NCBI RefSeq assembly: GCF_018131225.1
Contig: NZ_JAFCMM010000006.1
Coordinates: 1 to 64,000 of the forward strand
DNA length: 64,000 nucleotides
DNA from: Bradyrhizobium sp. U87765 SZCCT0048
Lineage (GTDB): Bacteria > Pseudomonadota > Alphaproteobacteria > Rhizobiales > Xanthobacteraceae
Direction: 5' to 3'
Position 1 is the first letter of the stretch. The number at the start of each line of letters is the position of its first letter. Below are positions 32,528 to 40,716 of this stretch, piece after piece. The translations under genes were made by a program, and so were the position numbers. A model generated the notes under the pieces. That model saw only the letters and a program-made list of their open reading frames with translations. It did not search any database and had not been told where the DNA came from.

Positions 32528-34264
32528 CTACTTCTTCTTCAGCACGCTCTGCGGGTTGAGGTTGCCGATGCGGCCGCTCTCGCTGCCGGCGGTCGGGTCG
32601 ATCACCGCGTTGATCAGGGTCGGCTTGCCGGAGTCCATCGCCGCGTTGACCGCGCGCTTGAGCTCGTCGGGCGTCGTGGCATTGACGCCGACGCCGCCGA
32701 ACGCCTCCATCATCTTGTCGTAGCGCGCATCCCTGACGAACACGGTGGTGGCGACGTCAGTGCCGCCGCTCGGGTTGACGTCGGTGCCGCGATAGATGCC
32801 GTTGTTGTTGAAGACGACGACGCAGACCGGCAGGTTGTAGCGGCAGATGGTCTCGACCTCCATGCCGGAGAAGCCGAACGCGCTGTCGCCTTCCACCGCG
32901 AGCACCGGCTTGCCGGTCTCGATCGCGGCGGCGACGGCGAAGCCCATGCCGATGCCCATCACGCCCCAGGTGCCGACATCGAGGCGCTTGCGCGGCTGGT
33001 ACATGTCGATGACGCCGCGGGCGAGGTCGAGCGTATTGGCGCCCTCGTTGACCAGGATGGCGTCGGGCCGCTCCCTGATGATGGTGCGCAGCGCGCCGAG
33101 CGCGCCGTGATAGTCCATCGGCACCGCATTGCTCATCAGCTTCGGCGCCATCTTGGCGATGTTCTCGTCCTTTTTGGTCTTGACCGCGCCGGTCCAGTCG
33201 GCGGGCGCGGGCGTCCAGTTGTCGCCCATGCCGGCGAGCAGCGCGGAGACGCAGGAGCCGATGTCGCCGACCACGGGAGCTGCGATCTCGATGTTGCTGT
33301 CCATCTCCTTCGGCTCGATGTCGATCTGGATGAACTTCTGCGAGCCCGGCTTGCCCCAGCTCTTGCCCTTGCCGTGCGACAGCAGCCAGTTGAGCCGCGC
33401 GCCGATCAGCATGACGACATCGGACTCCTTCAGCACCGTCGAGCGCGCCGCGCCCGCGCACTGCGGATGGGTGTCGGGCAGGAGGCCCTTGGCCATGCTC
33501 ATCGGCAGGAAGGGAATGCCGCTCTTTTCGATGAGGGTGCGGATGGCGTCGTCGGCCTGGGCATAGGCCGCGCCCTTGCCGAGAATGATCAGCGGGCGTT
33601 TCGCCGACTTGAGCACGTCGAGCGCGCGCTTGACGGCGTCGGGGGCGGGGATCTGCGCCGGCGCGGCGTCGATCACCTTGACCAGCGACTTGGCGCCGGC
33701 GTTCGCTTCCATGGTCTGCGAGAACAGTTTGGCCGGCAGGTCGAGATAGACGCCGCCCGGGCGGCCGGACACCGCGGCGCGGATCGCGCGGGCGACGCCG
33801 ATGCCGATGTCGGCGGCGTGCAGCACGCGGAACGCGGCCTTGCACAGCGGTTTGGCGATGGCGAGCTGGTCCATCTCCTCGTAGTCGCCCTGCTGCAGGT
33901 CGACGATCTCGCGCTCCGACGAGCCGGAGATCAGGATCATCGGGAAGCAGTTGGTGGTGGCGTTGGCCAGCGCAGTGAGGCCGTTGAGGAAGCCGGGCGC
34001 TGACACCGTCAGGCAGATGCCGGGCTTCTTGGTGAGGTAGCCGGCGATCGCCGCGGCGTTGCCGGCGTTCTGCTCGTGGCGGAACGAAATGACGCGAATG
34101 CCGGCGCCCTGCGCCATGCGGCCGAAGTCGGTGATCGGAATGCCGGGGACGCCGTAGATGGTTTCGACACCGTTGAGCTTGAGCGCGTCGATGATGAGAT
34201 GGAAGCCGTCCGTCAGCTCCTGCTCGGCTGCCGGCGCTTCATCCTTGGCAACGGTGTTCAACAT
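32528..34264 (-). CDS. oxc: Oxalyl-CoA decarboxylase
   Basis: A 578-residue thiamine-diphosphate enzyme converting oxalyl-CoA to formyl-CoA and CO2. The catalytic glutamate lies in ISFRHEQNAGN (Glu64), and the ThDP/Mg motif runs from GDSAFGFSGME to VVFNNNGIYRG. The central domain has the ADP-site region typical of Oxc. The ATG at 34264 is preferred over 34288 because GGGAG lies 8 bases upstream. It follows the GntR regulator gene by 41 bp and is probably co-transcribed with it, and perhaps with frc. Confidence 0.95.
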   Translation of the reverse strand: MLNTVAKDEAPAAEQELTDGFHLIIDALKLNGVETIYGVPGIPITDFGRMAQGAGIRVISFRHEQNAGNAAAIAGYLTKKPGICLTVSAPGFLNGLTALANATTNCFPMILISGSSEREIVDLQQGDYEEMDQLAIAKPLCKAAFRVLHAADIGIGVARAIRAAVSGRPGGVYLDLPAKLFSQTMEANAGAKSLVKVIDAAPAQIPAPDAVKRALDVLKSAKRPLIILGKGAAYAQADDAIRTLIEKSGIPFLPMSMAKGLLPDTHPQCAGAARSTVLKESDVVMLIGARLNWLLSHGKGKSWGKPGSQKFIQIDIEPKEMDSNIEIAAPVVGDIGSCVSALLAGMGDNWTPAPADWTGAVKTKKDENIAKMAPKLMSNAVPMDYHGALGALRTIIRERPDAILVNEGANTLDLARGVIDMYQPRKRLDVGTWGVMGIGMGFAVAAAIETGKPVLAVEGDSAFGFSGMEVETICRYNLPVCVVVFNNNGIYRGTDVNPSGGTDVATTVFVRDARYDKMMEAFGGVGVNATTPDELKRAVNAAMDSGKPTLINAVIDPTAGSESGRIGNLNPQSVLKKK

Positions 34265-34305
34265 CGCGGCGTCTCCCTGGTCTTTCACGTCTTTGTGGTT
34301 GATGG

Positions 34306-35043
34306 CTAACTGAAGATCTCGTCGCCGTGCGCCTCGACATAGGCGGCAAGGCCGAGCGTGTGGTCGCGCGCCAGCTTCTCGGCGAGCTCGGTGTCGCGTT
34401 CCTCGAGGGCGGCGATGATCGCCATGTGCTCGGGCAGCGAGTTGGCGATGCGCTCCTGCCGGCCGATGGTGAGCTGGCGATGGCCGCGCACATGCAGCAG
34501 GATGTCGTTGGTCATGTCGACCAGCACCTGCGACTCGCTGAGGCCGATCAGCGACTGGTGGAACTGGATGTTCGCCCGCGAATACTCGTCGATGTTGTCC
34601 TGGGGCAGACGATCCTTGCTGAAGTCCTTGAAGAAGTTGCGCAGCGCCGAGATGTCCTTCTTGCGCGCGGTGGTGGTGATCAGGCGCGCCGCCATGCTCT
34701 CCAGCGCCGCCCAGGCGCGGATCATGTCGACCACTTCGGCCTTGCTCTTGCGCACCACCACGATGCCGCGGCGCGGCACCGTCTTCACGAAGCCATCCTG
34801 CTCCAGCATGGCGATGGCTTCGCGGATCGGCGTGCGGCTTACGCCGAGCCGTTCGGAGAGGGCGCGCTCGTCGAGCATCACCGGCTCCGGGGTGGCGTAG
34901 ATATCCATCTTGAGAATCGCTTCCTTCAAGGCGTCGTAGGCCTTGGTCTTGAAGCTCGTCTCAGGCGCGATGCGCATGATCGGAATATCGGCGTCCACTG
35001 CCACGGCCGGCTGAACCCTGCTGCTGCTCTTTTCGTCACTCAT
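34306..35043 (-). CDS. GntR/FCD-family regulator, probable oxalate-regulon regulator
   Basis: A 245-residue FadR-type regulator. A winged helix-turn-helix (LSERLGVSRTPIREAIAMLEQDGFVKTVPRRGIVVV, residues about 63-100) is followed by an all-helical FCD effector domain with metal-site residues (about residue 140 on: QFHQSLIGLSESQ). The ATG at 35043 has AGGGGGA 9 bases upstream. It is first gene of the regulator-oxc unit, and a palindrome of the oxalate family (35105) lies 62 bp from its start, the same distance as for the CBS gene and oxlT. That makes it the best candidate to bind all seven sites and autoregulate. The ligand is unknown; oxalate or oxalyl-CoA are natural guesses. Confidence 0.85.
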   Translation of the reverse strand: MSDEKSSSRVQPAVAVDADIPIMRIAPETSFKTKAYDALKEAILKMDIYATPEPVMLDERALSERLGVSRTPIREAIAMLEQDGFVKTVPRRGIVVVRKSKAEVVDMIRAWAALESMAARLITTTARKKDISALRNFFKDFSKDRLPQDNIDEYSRANIQFHQSLIGLSESQVLVDMTNDILLHVRGHRQLTIGRQERIANSLPEHMAIIAALEERDTELAEKLARDHTLGLAAYVEAHGDEIFS

Positions 35044-35104
35044 GTGAATCATTCCCCCTGTCAGGTCTGAGGGAAGGATACCACGTCCTTGCATCTTATG
35101 TTCT

Positions 35105-35121
35105 TGGCATGCCAGATGCCA
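35105..35121 (-). promoter_or_regulatory. Oxalate-block operator, site 6 (regulator-oxc)
   Basis: TGGCAT-GCCAG-ATGCCA, perfect 6-bp arms, lies 62 bp from the GntR start. A TTGACA hexamer (35130 down to 35125) is 3 bp upstream on the minus strand. Confidence 0.7.
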
Positions 35122-35186
35122 CAGTGTCAACTTGCCTCGATTGTCAGCGAAGTCAAGCCGCAATTGCTCTTGACAAAGCTTGTTCT

Positions 35187-35203
35187 TGGTATGCCAAATG
35201 CCA
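35187..35203 (+). promoter_or_regulatory. Oxalate-block operator, site 7 (acyl-CoA synthetase side)
   Basis: TGGTAT-GCCAA-ATGCCA lies in the divergent region. On the plus strand a perfect TTGACA (35170-35175) precedes it, as expected for a rightward promoter feeding the acyl-CoA synthetase gene, leaving a leader of about 200 nt. Confidence 0.65.
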
Positions 35204-35406
35204 GACGTAACGGATGCCGCTGCTGCCGCGGGGATTGGCCGGCAGCGGCGCAGCGGTGTCCGTGGTCGAAATCGGTTCGCCTGGGCGGTTCGCCGGCGGG
35301 ACGTGCTCCCGTCCGTGCGGATGTGTCGTCGATCGCGCGGGGGAGAGGCCGTCCGCGGCTCGCGCGTCCCAGGCACCGCAAAACGGACGCCACAGGAGGA
35401 CACCAC

Positions 35407-37569
35407 ATGGCTCAGGACGCAGCGCGCAAGATCGATCACGCAGACGACGCCAAACAATCCGTTCGCAAGGTGCTGGACAGGGTGAAGGCCGATGGCCGCA
35501 CCAGCCTGACCGCGCCCGAAGGCAAGCTGGTCTGCGACGCCTACGGCATTCCCGTGCCTCAGGAGGATCTTGCCGCCTCGGCGACCGACGCGGCGAAGAT
35601 CGCCGCCGGCATGGGCTTTCCGGTGGTGATGAAGATCGTCTCCCCCGACATCCTGCACAAGACCGAGGCCGGCGGCGTCATCGTCGGCGTCAAGACGGCG
35701 GCGGATGCCGAGAAGGCCTACGACACCATCCTCGCCAATGCGAAGAACTATAAGGCCGACGCCAGGATCGAGGGCGTGCAGGTGCAGCAGATGCTGGCCG
35801 GCGGTACCGAGGTGATTGTCGGCTCGATCACCGACGGCTCGTTCGGCAAGCTGGTGGCCTTCGGCCTCGGCGGCGTGCTGGTCGAGGTGCTCAAGGACGT
35901 CACCTTCCGCCTCGCGCCGGCGAGCCATGCGGACGCGCTGTCGATGCTCGACGGCATCCAGGCCCATGAGATGCTCAAGGGCGTACGCGGCGGCGATCCC
36001 GTCAATCGCGAGGCGCTCGCCGACGTCATCGTCAAGGTGTCGCAACTCGTCAGTGACTTCCAGGAGATCGTCGAGCTCGACCTCAACCCGGTGTTCGCCA
36101 CCAAAAAGGACGCGATCGCCGCCGACGTCCGCATCGTCGTCGACTTCGACTACAAGCCGCGTCCGGCGCCGCGCTCCACCGAGGAGATCGTCGCGGCGAT
36201 GAACCGCATCATGATGCCGAAGGCCGTGGCGGTGATCGGCGCGTCCGCCGAAGCCGGCAAGATCGGCAATTCGGTGATGAAGAATCTCATCAATGGCGGC
36301 TACAAGGGCGAGATCTATCCGATCCATCCCAAGGCCGATGAGATCCTCGGCTACAAGGCCTACAAGAGCGTCAAGGACGTCCCCGGCGTCATCGACACCG
36401 CGGTGTTCGCCATCCCCGCCAAGTTCGTCGCCGCGGCGCTGACCGAGTGCGGCGAGAAGAAGATCCCCGGTGCGGTGCTGATCCCGTCGGGCTTTGCGGA
36501 AGCCGGCGCGCCGGAGCTGCAGGCCGAGATCGTCGAGGTCGGCAAGAAGTACGACATCCGCCTGATGGGGCCGAACATCTACGGCTTCTACTATACGCCG
36601 GCCAATCTCTGCGCCACGTTCTGCACCGCCTATGACGTCAAGGGCCACGCCGCGCTGTCGTCGCAGTCCGGCGGCATCGGCATGGCGATCATCGGCTTCT
36701 CGCGCTCGGCCAAGATGGGCGTTTCGGCGATCGTCGGCCTCGGCAACAAGTCGGATATCGACGAGGACGATCTCTTGGCGTTCTTCGAGCAGGACCCCAA
36801 CACCAACCTGATCGCGCAGCACTGCGAGGATCTGAAAGACGGCCGCGCCTTCGCGGAAGCCGCCAAGCGCGTCTCCAAGAAGAAGCCGGTGGTGGTGCTC
36901 AAGGCCGGCCGCACTTCTGCTGGTGCGAAGGCCGCCTCGTCGCACACCGGCGCGCTCGCCGGCAATGACAAGATCTATGAGGACGTGCTCAGGCAGTCCG
37001 GCGTCATCCGCGCCCGCTCGCTGCGCCAGCTCCTCGAGTTCGCGCGCGGCGTGCCGGTGCTGCCGACGCCGAAGGGCGAGAACGTGCTGATCATCACCGG
37101 CGCCGGGGGCTCGGGCGTGCTGCTGTCCGACGCGGTGGTCGACAACGGCCTGTCGCTGATGGCGATGCCGCCGGATCTCGATGCCGCGTTCCGCAAGTTC
37201 ATCCCGCCGTTCGGCGCCGCCGGCAACCCCGTCGACATCACTGGCGGCGAACCGCCGATCACTTATGTCAACACCGTCAAGCTCGGCCTGTCGGACGAGC
37301 GCATCCACGCGCTGATCCTCGGTTACTGGCACACCATCGTCACCCCGCCGATGGTGTTTGCCCGCAACATGGTCGAGGTGAAGAAGGAGATGGAGGCCAA
37401 GGGCTTCGTCAAGCCGATGGTCGCCTCGCTGGCCGGCGACGTCGAGGTCGAGGAAGCGGCCGAATATCTCTATCAGCACGGCATTCCGGCCTATGCCTAC
37501 TCCACCGAGCTGCCGGTTGAGGTGCTCGGCGCCAAGTACAAGTGGGCGCGCGGCGCGGGCCTGCTCTGA
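35407..37569 (+). CDS. ADP-forming acyl-CoA synthetase (beta-alpha fusion), oxalate-linked
   Basis: A 720-residue single-chain NDP-forming acyl-CoA ligase. The ATP-grasp (beta-like) domain is N-terminal (about residues 25-250, including GFPVVMKIVSPDILHKTEAGGV). The CoA-binding domain (VAVIGASAEAGKIGNSV, about 270) and ligase domains follow. The phospho-histidine is His513 in SSHTGALAGND. The beta-then-alpha order is the reverse of the Pat/YfiQ type. AGGAGG precedes the ATG at 35407. It is divergent from the regulator-oxc unit and shares its operator region, so the acid is probably oxalate or formate; acetate or another acid is possible. Confidence 0.85.
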   Translation: MAQDAARKIDHADDAKQSVRKVLDRVKADGRTSLTAPEGKLVCDAYGIPVPQEDLAASATDAAKIAAGMGFPVVMKIVSPDILHKTEAGGVIVGVKTAADAEKAYDTILANAKNYKADARIEGVQVQQMLAGGTEVIVGSITDGSFGKLVAFGLGGVLVEVLKDVTFRLAPASHADALSMLDGIQAHEMLKGVRGGDPVNREALADVIVKVSQLVSDFQEIVELDLNPVFATKKDAIAADVRIVVDFDYKPRPAPRSTEEIVAAMNRIMMPKAVAVIGASAEAGKIGNSVMKNLINGGYKGEIYPIHPKADEILGYKAYKSVKDVPGVIDTAVFAIPAKFVAAALTECGEKKIPGAVLIPSGFAEAGAPELQAEIVEVGKKYDIRLMGPNIYGFYYTPANLCATFCTAYDVKGHAALSSQSGGIGMAIIGFSRSAKMGVSAIVGLGNKSDIDEDDLLAFFEQDPNTNLIAQHCEDLKDGRAFAEAAKRVSKKKPVVVLKAGRTSAGAKAASSHTGALAGNDKIYEDVLRQSGVIRARSLRQLLEFARGVPVLPTPKGENVLIITGAGGSGVLLSDAVVDNGLSLMAMPPDLDAAFRKFIPPFGAAGNPVDITGGEPPITYVNTVKLGLSDERIHALILGYWHTIVTPPMVFARNMVEVKKEMEAKGFVKPMVASLAGDVEVEEAAEYLYQHGIPAYAYSTELPVEVLGAKYKWARGAGLL

Positions 37570-37615
37570 ACGCGGCGCGGCCGCGCGTTGCGGCCGCTAC
37601 CGCACCGCATCATGG

Positions 37616-37668
37616 ATGCCGCCTCCGGATCCACGCCGATCCCCGAAGGCGGCATCCTCCGGCTTTTT
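37616..37668 (+). terminator. Possible terminator after the acyl-CoA synthetase
   Basis: ATGCCGCCT/AGGCGGCAT can form a 9-bp stem with a long loop, followed by CCTCCGGCTTTTT. The loop length lowers confidence. Confidence 0.4.
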
Positions 37669-37969
37669 GGGAAAGTCTTCGCGAAACGCCTGCAAATCCC
37701 GGCGCCGAACCGGGCGTAGTGTTGTGTGCGGCGACAGGTGCTCGTCATGCTGAGCCGAGTCATCAGGTGGGGACGCCCTTCGCCGGGCCTGCTCCTGCGA
37801 GACGCAGGCGTCGCCTGCTCCTCGGGAGAATGAGGAGAGAAGCCGCCCGCGCGGCCTCGGTGAGCTCCGGATCATGAGGGGCTGGTCATGAGGCGCTGCG
37901 AACAATAAGAGAATGGCAACGACAGAATTCAGTGCGAACTTCGCATCTGGCTACGGGAGGCAGGTGGCA
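37669..37969. other. Intergenic region with repeat fragments, no gene
   Basis: About 300 bp with partial palindromic repeats (GCTCGTCATGCTGAG..., CGGATCATGAGG). The IclR regulator's ribosome site lies at the right end. No supported ORF. Confidence 0.5.
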
Positions 37970-38875
37970 ATGACGACCGATGGACCCCGGCGCAGGCCCG
38001 AGCGCAAGATCGAACGCAAGGCCGAGCGCAAGCCGGTGGAACCGCGCGTGGCGCGGGAGGGCGTGGCCGAGCCGGACGCGGAGCCGCGCGACGGTGGCGT
38101 GCAGTCGGTCGACCGTGCGCTGCTGCTGGTCGAGACCCTCGCCGAAGACGACGAGGGCTACCGCCTGACCGATCTCGCGGTGCGCACCGGACTGTCGCCA
38201 TCGACCGTGCATCGCCTGCTGACCACGCTTGAGAAGCGCCGCTTCGTGCAGTTCGACCGCGCTGAAGCAACCTGGCATATCGGAGCCAAGTGCTTTTCGG
38301 TCGGCACCACCTTCCTGCGCCGCCGCAGCTTCGCCACCCAGGCGCTGCCGTTCCTTCGCAAGCTGCGCGACCTCACCAAGGAGACGGCGAACCTCGCTGT
38401 CGTCGACGACGGCGCCATCGTCATTGTCAACCGTGTCGAGAGCCGCGAGATCATGCGCTCGGTGACCAAGGTCGGCGGCCGTGCGCCAATGGTCGCCTCG
38501 GGCCTCGGCAAGGCGGTGCTCGCGACCTATTCCGAGGACGACGTCCATGCGGTGATCCGCCGCCAGGGCATGCCCAAGCTCACCGCCAAGTCGATCGTCC
38601 GCGCCAGCGACCTCAGCCGCACGCTGCAGACCGTGCGCGCGCAGGGCTATTCCATCGACGACGAGGAAGCAGTGATCGGCCTGCGCTGCGTCTCCGCTGT
38701 GGTCTATGACGACCGCAGCGAGCCATTCGCCGCCATCTCCGTATCCGGCACCACCGCGCGCGTACCGACCGAGCGGCTGCCGGCGCTCGGCAAGATCGTG
38801 CGCGACGTTGCGCAGGAGCTCAGCGCCGCGCTCGGCGGGGTCATCCCGGTGGAGCAGGGACGGCTGATCACCTGA
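37970..38875 (+). CDS. IclR-family transcriptional regulator
   Basis: A 301-residue regulator with a basic, disordered N-terminus (PERKIERKAERKP). A winged helix-turn-helix follows (YRLTDLAVRTGLSPSTVHRLLTTLEKRRFVQ, about residues 63-95), then a C-terminal IclR effector domain. The start at 37970 is chosen for the GGGAGGCAGG just upstream; the frame also opens at 37913. Members of this family often control glyoxylate, allantoin or aromatic genes. Its targets here could be the neighbouring acyl-CoA synthetase or the gcl cluster, but no sequence evidence ties it to either. Confidence 0.88.
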   Translation: MTTDGPRRRPERKIERKAERKPVEPRVAREGVAEPDAEPRDGGVQSVDRALLLVETLAEDDEGYRLTDLAVRTGLSPSTVHRLLTTLEKRRFVQFDRAEATWHIGAKCFSVGTTFLRRRSFATQALPFLRKLRDLTKETANLAVVDDGAIVIVNRVESREIMRSVTKVGGRAPMVASGLGKAVLATYSEDDVHAVIRRQGMPKLTAKSIVRASDLSRTLQTVRAQGYSIDDEEAVIGLRCVSAVVYDDRSEPFAAISVSGTTARVPTERLPALGKIVRDVAQELSAALGGVIPVEQGRLIT

Positions 38876-38969
38876 GGCATCGTTCAACGGTCGCGTTGCG
38901 CATGTCGTTTCGCTCACGCGGGCTGGATGCGTTCATGACGAATTCCTGCCGCGGAAAAGCGCGCGGCGC

Positions 38970-39049
38970 GTAGCCCGCAGGAGCGCAGCGACATGCGGGA
39001 CGGACGGTGCGATGAAACCCGGGTATCGCTGCGCTCACCCGGGCTACGC
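38970..39049. repeat. Palindromic repeat, GTAGCCCG type
   Basis: GCGTAGCCCGCAGGAGCGCAGCGACATGCGGG and, inverted, CCCGGGTATCGCTGCGCTCACCCGGGCTACGC form the two ends of a REP-like hairpin of a different family from the CCTGAGG elements. Confidence 0.75.
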
Positions 39050-39146
39050 TGGCGTCGTCACGACGATGGGTTTTGTTTTTCGCTGCGTTATCACCGGCCG
39101 GCGTGAAGCATCGTGCCGGTGATCCCCGGCGCCAGCATCGCGGTGC

Positions 39147-39692
39147 CTACGCGTCCCGCCGTGCCGGCCACATCCGTGCCAGCACATCGTCGCGCTTGAC
39201 CAGCGCATGCCATAGCGTGGCGGCGATATGCACCGCGACCACGGCATAGACGAGGTAGGCGAGCAGGCCATGGGCGATCTCGCCGGCCTCGGCGATGGCC
39301 TTGTTGCCCGCGAACAGCCGCGGCCAGCTGAACGTCCAGAAGTATTTCAGCGAGTAGCCGCCGGCGGAGGAGAACATGTAGCCGGTGACGGGCATTGCGA
39401 ACAGGATGACATAGAGCGCGGCATGGTTGAGCCGCGCGGCGAGGCGCACCAGCGGGCCGAATGATGCCGGCTCCGCCGGTACCGGGGTCGACAGCCGCAC
39501 GATGACGCGCAGGATGGCGAGCGCGAACAGCGTGACGCCCAGCGACTTGTGCAGCTCCAGCAACTCGCGGCGCGGCGATGTGCCCGGCTCCTGCAGGCCG
39601 CAGTACAGCCCGATCAGCATCGCGACGATGAACAGGATCGCGGTCGCCCAGTGGATCTTGCGCAGCAGCGGAGCGTAGGTCGGCACGGACAT
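39147..39692 (-). CDS. Cytochrome b561 family protein
   Basis: A 181-residue inner-membrane protein with four transmembrane helices and histidines placed for two b-hemes (RKIHWATAI, LELHKSLG, AHGLLAYLVYAVVAVHIAATLWH). It would transfer electrons between quinol and a periplasmic acceptor. It stands alone on the minus strand, 129 bp from the next minus-strand gene's end. Partner unknown. Confidence 0.88.
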   Translation of the reverse strand: MSVPTYAPLLRKIHWATAILFIVAMLIGLYCGLQEPGTSPRRELLELHKSLGVTLFALAILRVIVRLSTPVPAEPASFGPLVRLAARLNHAALYVILFAMPVTGYMFSSAGGYSLKYFWTFSWPRLFAGNKAIAEAGEIAHGLLAYLVYAVVAVHIAATLWHALVKRDDVLARMWPARRDA

Positions 39693-39821
39693 GGCGGCGG
39701 CGAACCGTTGAAGGGTGGACAGGCGAGGCGGTCTCTGTAGGAGATCGGCCTCACCGTGTCATGACACCTTCGGTCACGAATGCGCGAGGTGCCGCGCGTC
39801 ACGCGTCGGTCAGGTTGCGTG

Positions 39822-40670
39822 TCACGCTTCCTGGGCGATGCCGTTGCGCAGCAGGCCGATGCGGTCGATCTCGACCTCGACGACGTCGCCGGGCTTCATC
39901 CACAGCGGCGGGGTGCGCTTGGCGCCGACGCCGCCCGGCGTGCCGGTGACGATGACGTCGCCCGGTTCAAGACGGGTGAACGACGAGCAGTATTCGATCT
40001 GGCGCGGGATATCGAAGATCATCTGGCCGAGCGTTGCATCCTGCACCACCTCGCCGTTGAGCCGCGTCTGCAGCCGCAGTCCGGCGAGATCGCCCGCTTC
40101 GTCCGGCGTCACCAGCCACGGGCCGAACGCGCCGGTGCGCGGGAAGTTCTTGCCCGGCGTGAACTGATGGGTGTGGCGCTGGAAGTCGCGCACGCTGCCT
40201 TCGTTGTAGCAGGCATAGCCGGCGATGTGGCCCCACGCCTCGGAGCGGGAGATGTATCGCCCCGCCTTGCCGATGACGAGCGCGAGTTCGCCTTCGAAGT
40301 CGAGGTCGGTCGACACCCGCGGCCGGACGATGTCGGTGAGGTGTCCGGTCTGGCTGTTGGCGAAACGGCCGAATACGGTGGGGTTCTCGACCTCGGAGCG
40401 TCCCGTCTCCTTGCGATGGGTTTCGTAGTTGAGGCCGATGCACAGGATCTTGTCCGGATTGGGAATGACCGGCAGCCAGCCGATCGCGGCGAGCGGGATA
40501 CGCGTCGCGCCGGCCGCGGCCGCCGCGGCGTCGGGGAGTGCGCCGGCGGCAATGGCGGACTTGAGATCGGAAAAGCGGTCGCGCAACCGCGCGCCGACAT
40601 CGATGGCATTATCGCCCTCGATCAGGCCCCAGCTTGCGGCGCCGTTGTGGGTGAAGCTTGCGAATTTCAT
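39822..40670 (-). CDS. FAH-family hydrolase/hydratase of the aromatic operon
   Basis: A 282-residue fumarylacetoacetate hydrolase-family protein. The signature CIGLNYETHRKETGR, the metal ligands in DFEGELALVIGK and the GDVIVTGTPGGVG motif are all present. In a pathway with an extradiol dioxygenase it would hydrolyse or hydrate the ring-cleavage product. It is last in a four-gene unit, 46 bp after the MFS gene. AGGA lies 6 bases before the ATG. Confidence 0.87.
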   Translation of the reverse strand: MKFASFTHNGAASWGLIEGDNAIDVGARLRDRFSDLKSAIAAGALPDAAAAAAGATRIPLAAIGWLPVIPNPDKILCIGLNYETHRKETGRSEVENPTVFGRFANSQTGHLTDIVRPRVSTDLDFEGELALVIGKAGRYISRSEAWGHIAGYACYNEGSVRDFQRHTHQFTPGKNFPRTGAFGPWLVTPDEAGDLAGLRLQTRLNGEVVQDATLGQMIFDIPRQIEYCSSFTRLEPGDVIVTGTPGGVGAKRTPPLWMKPGDVVEVEIDRIGLLRNGIAQEA

Positions 40671-40716
40671 CGGAGGTCCTCGGTGGTGTGGATGATGCTG
40701 ATGAACGCGGCGGCCG

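Noticed and set aside
31103..34003. 966-codon plus-strand ORF opposite frc and oxc
   Set aside because: Antisense shadow of two complete, motif-bearing enzymes.
35052..37479. Upstream extension of the GntR regulator frame to 37479
   Set aside because: The extra 812 residues are antisense to the acyl-CoA synthetase; the regulator has a good ribosome site at its internal ATG (35043).
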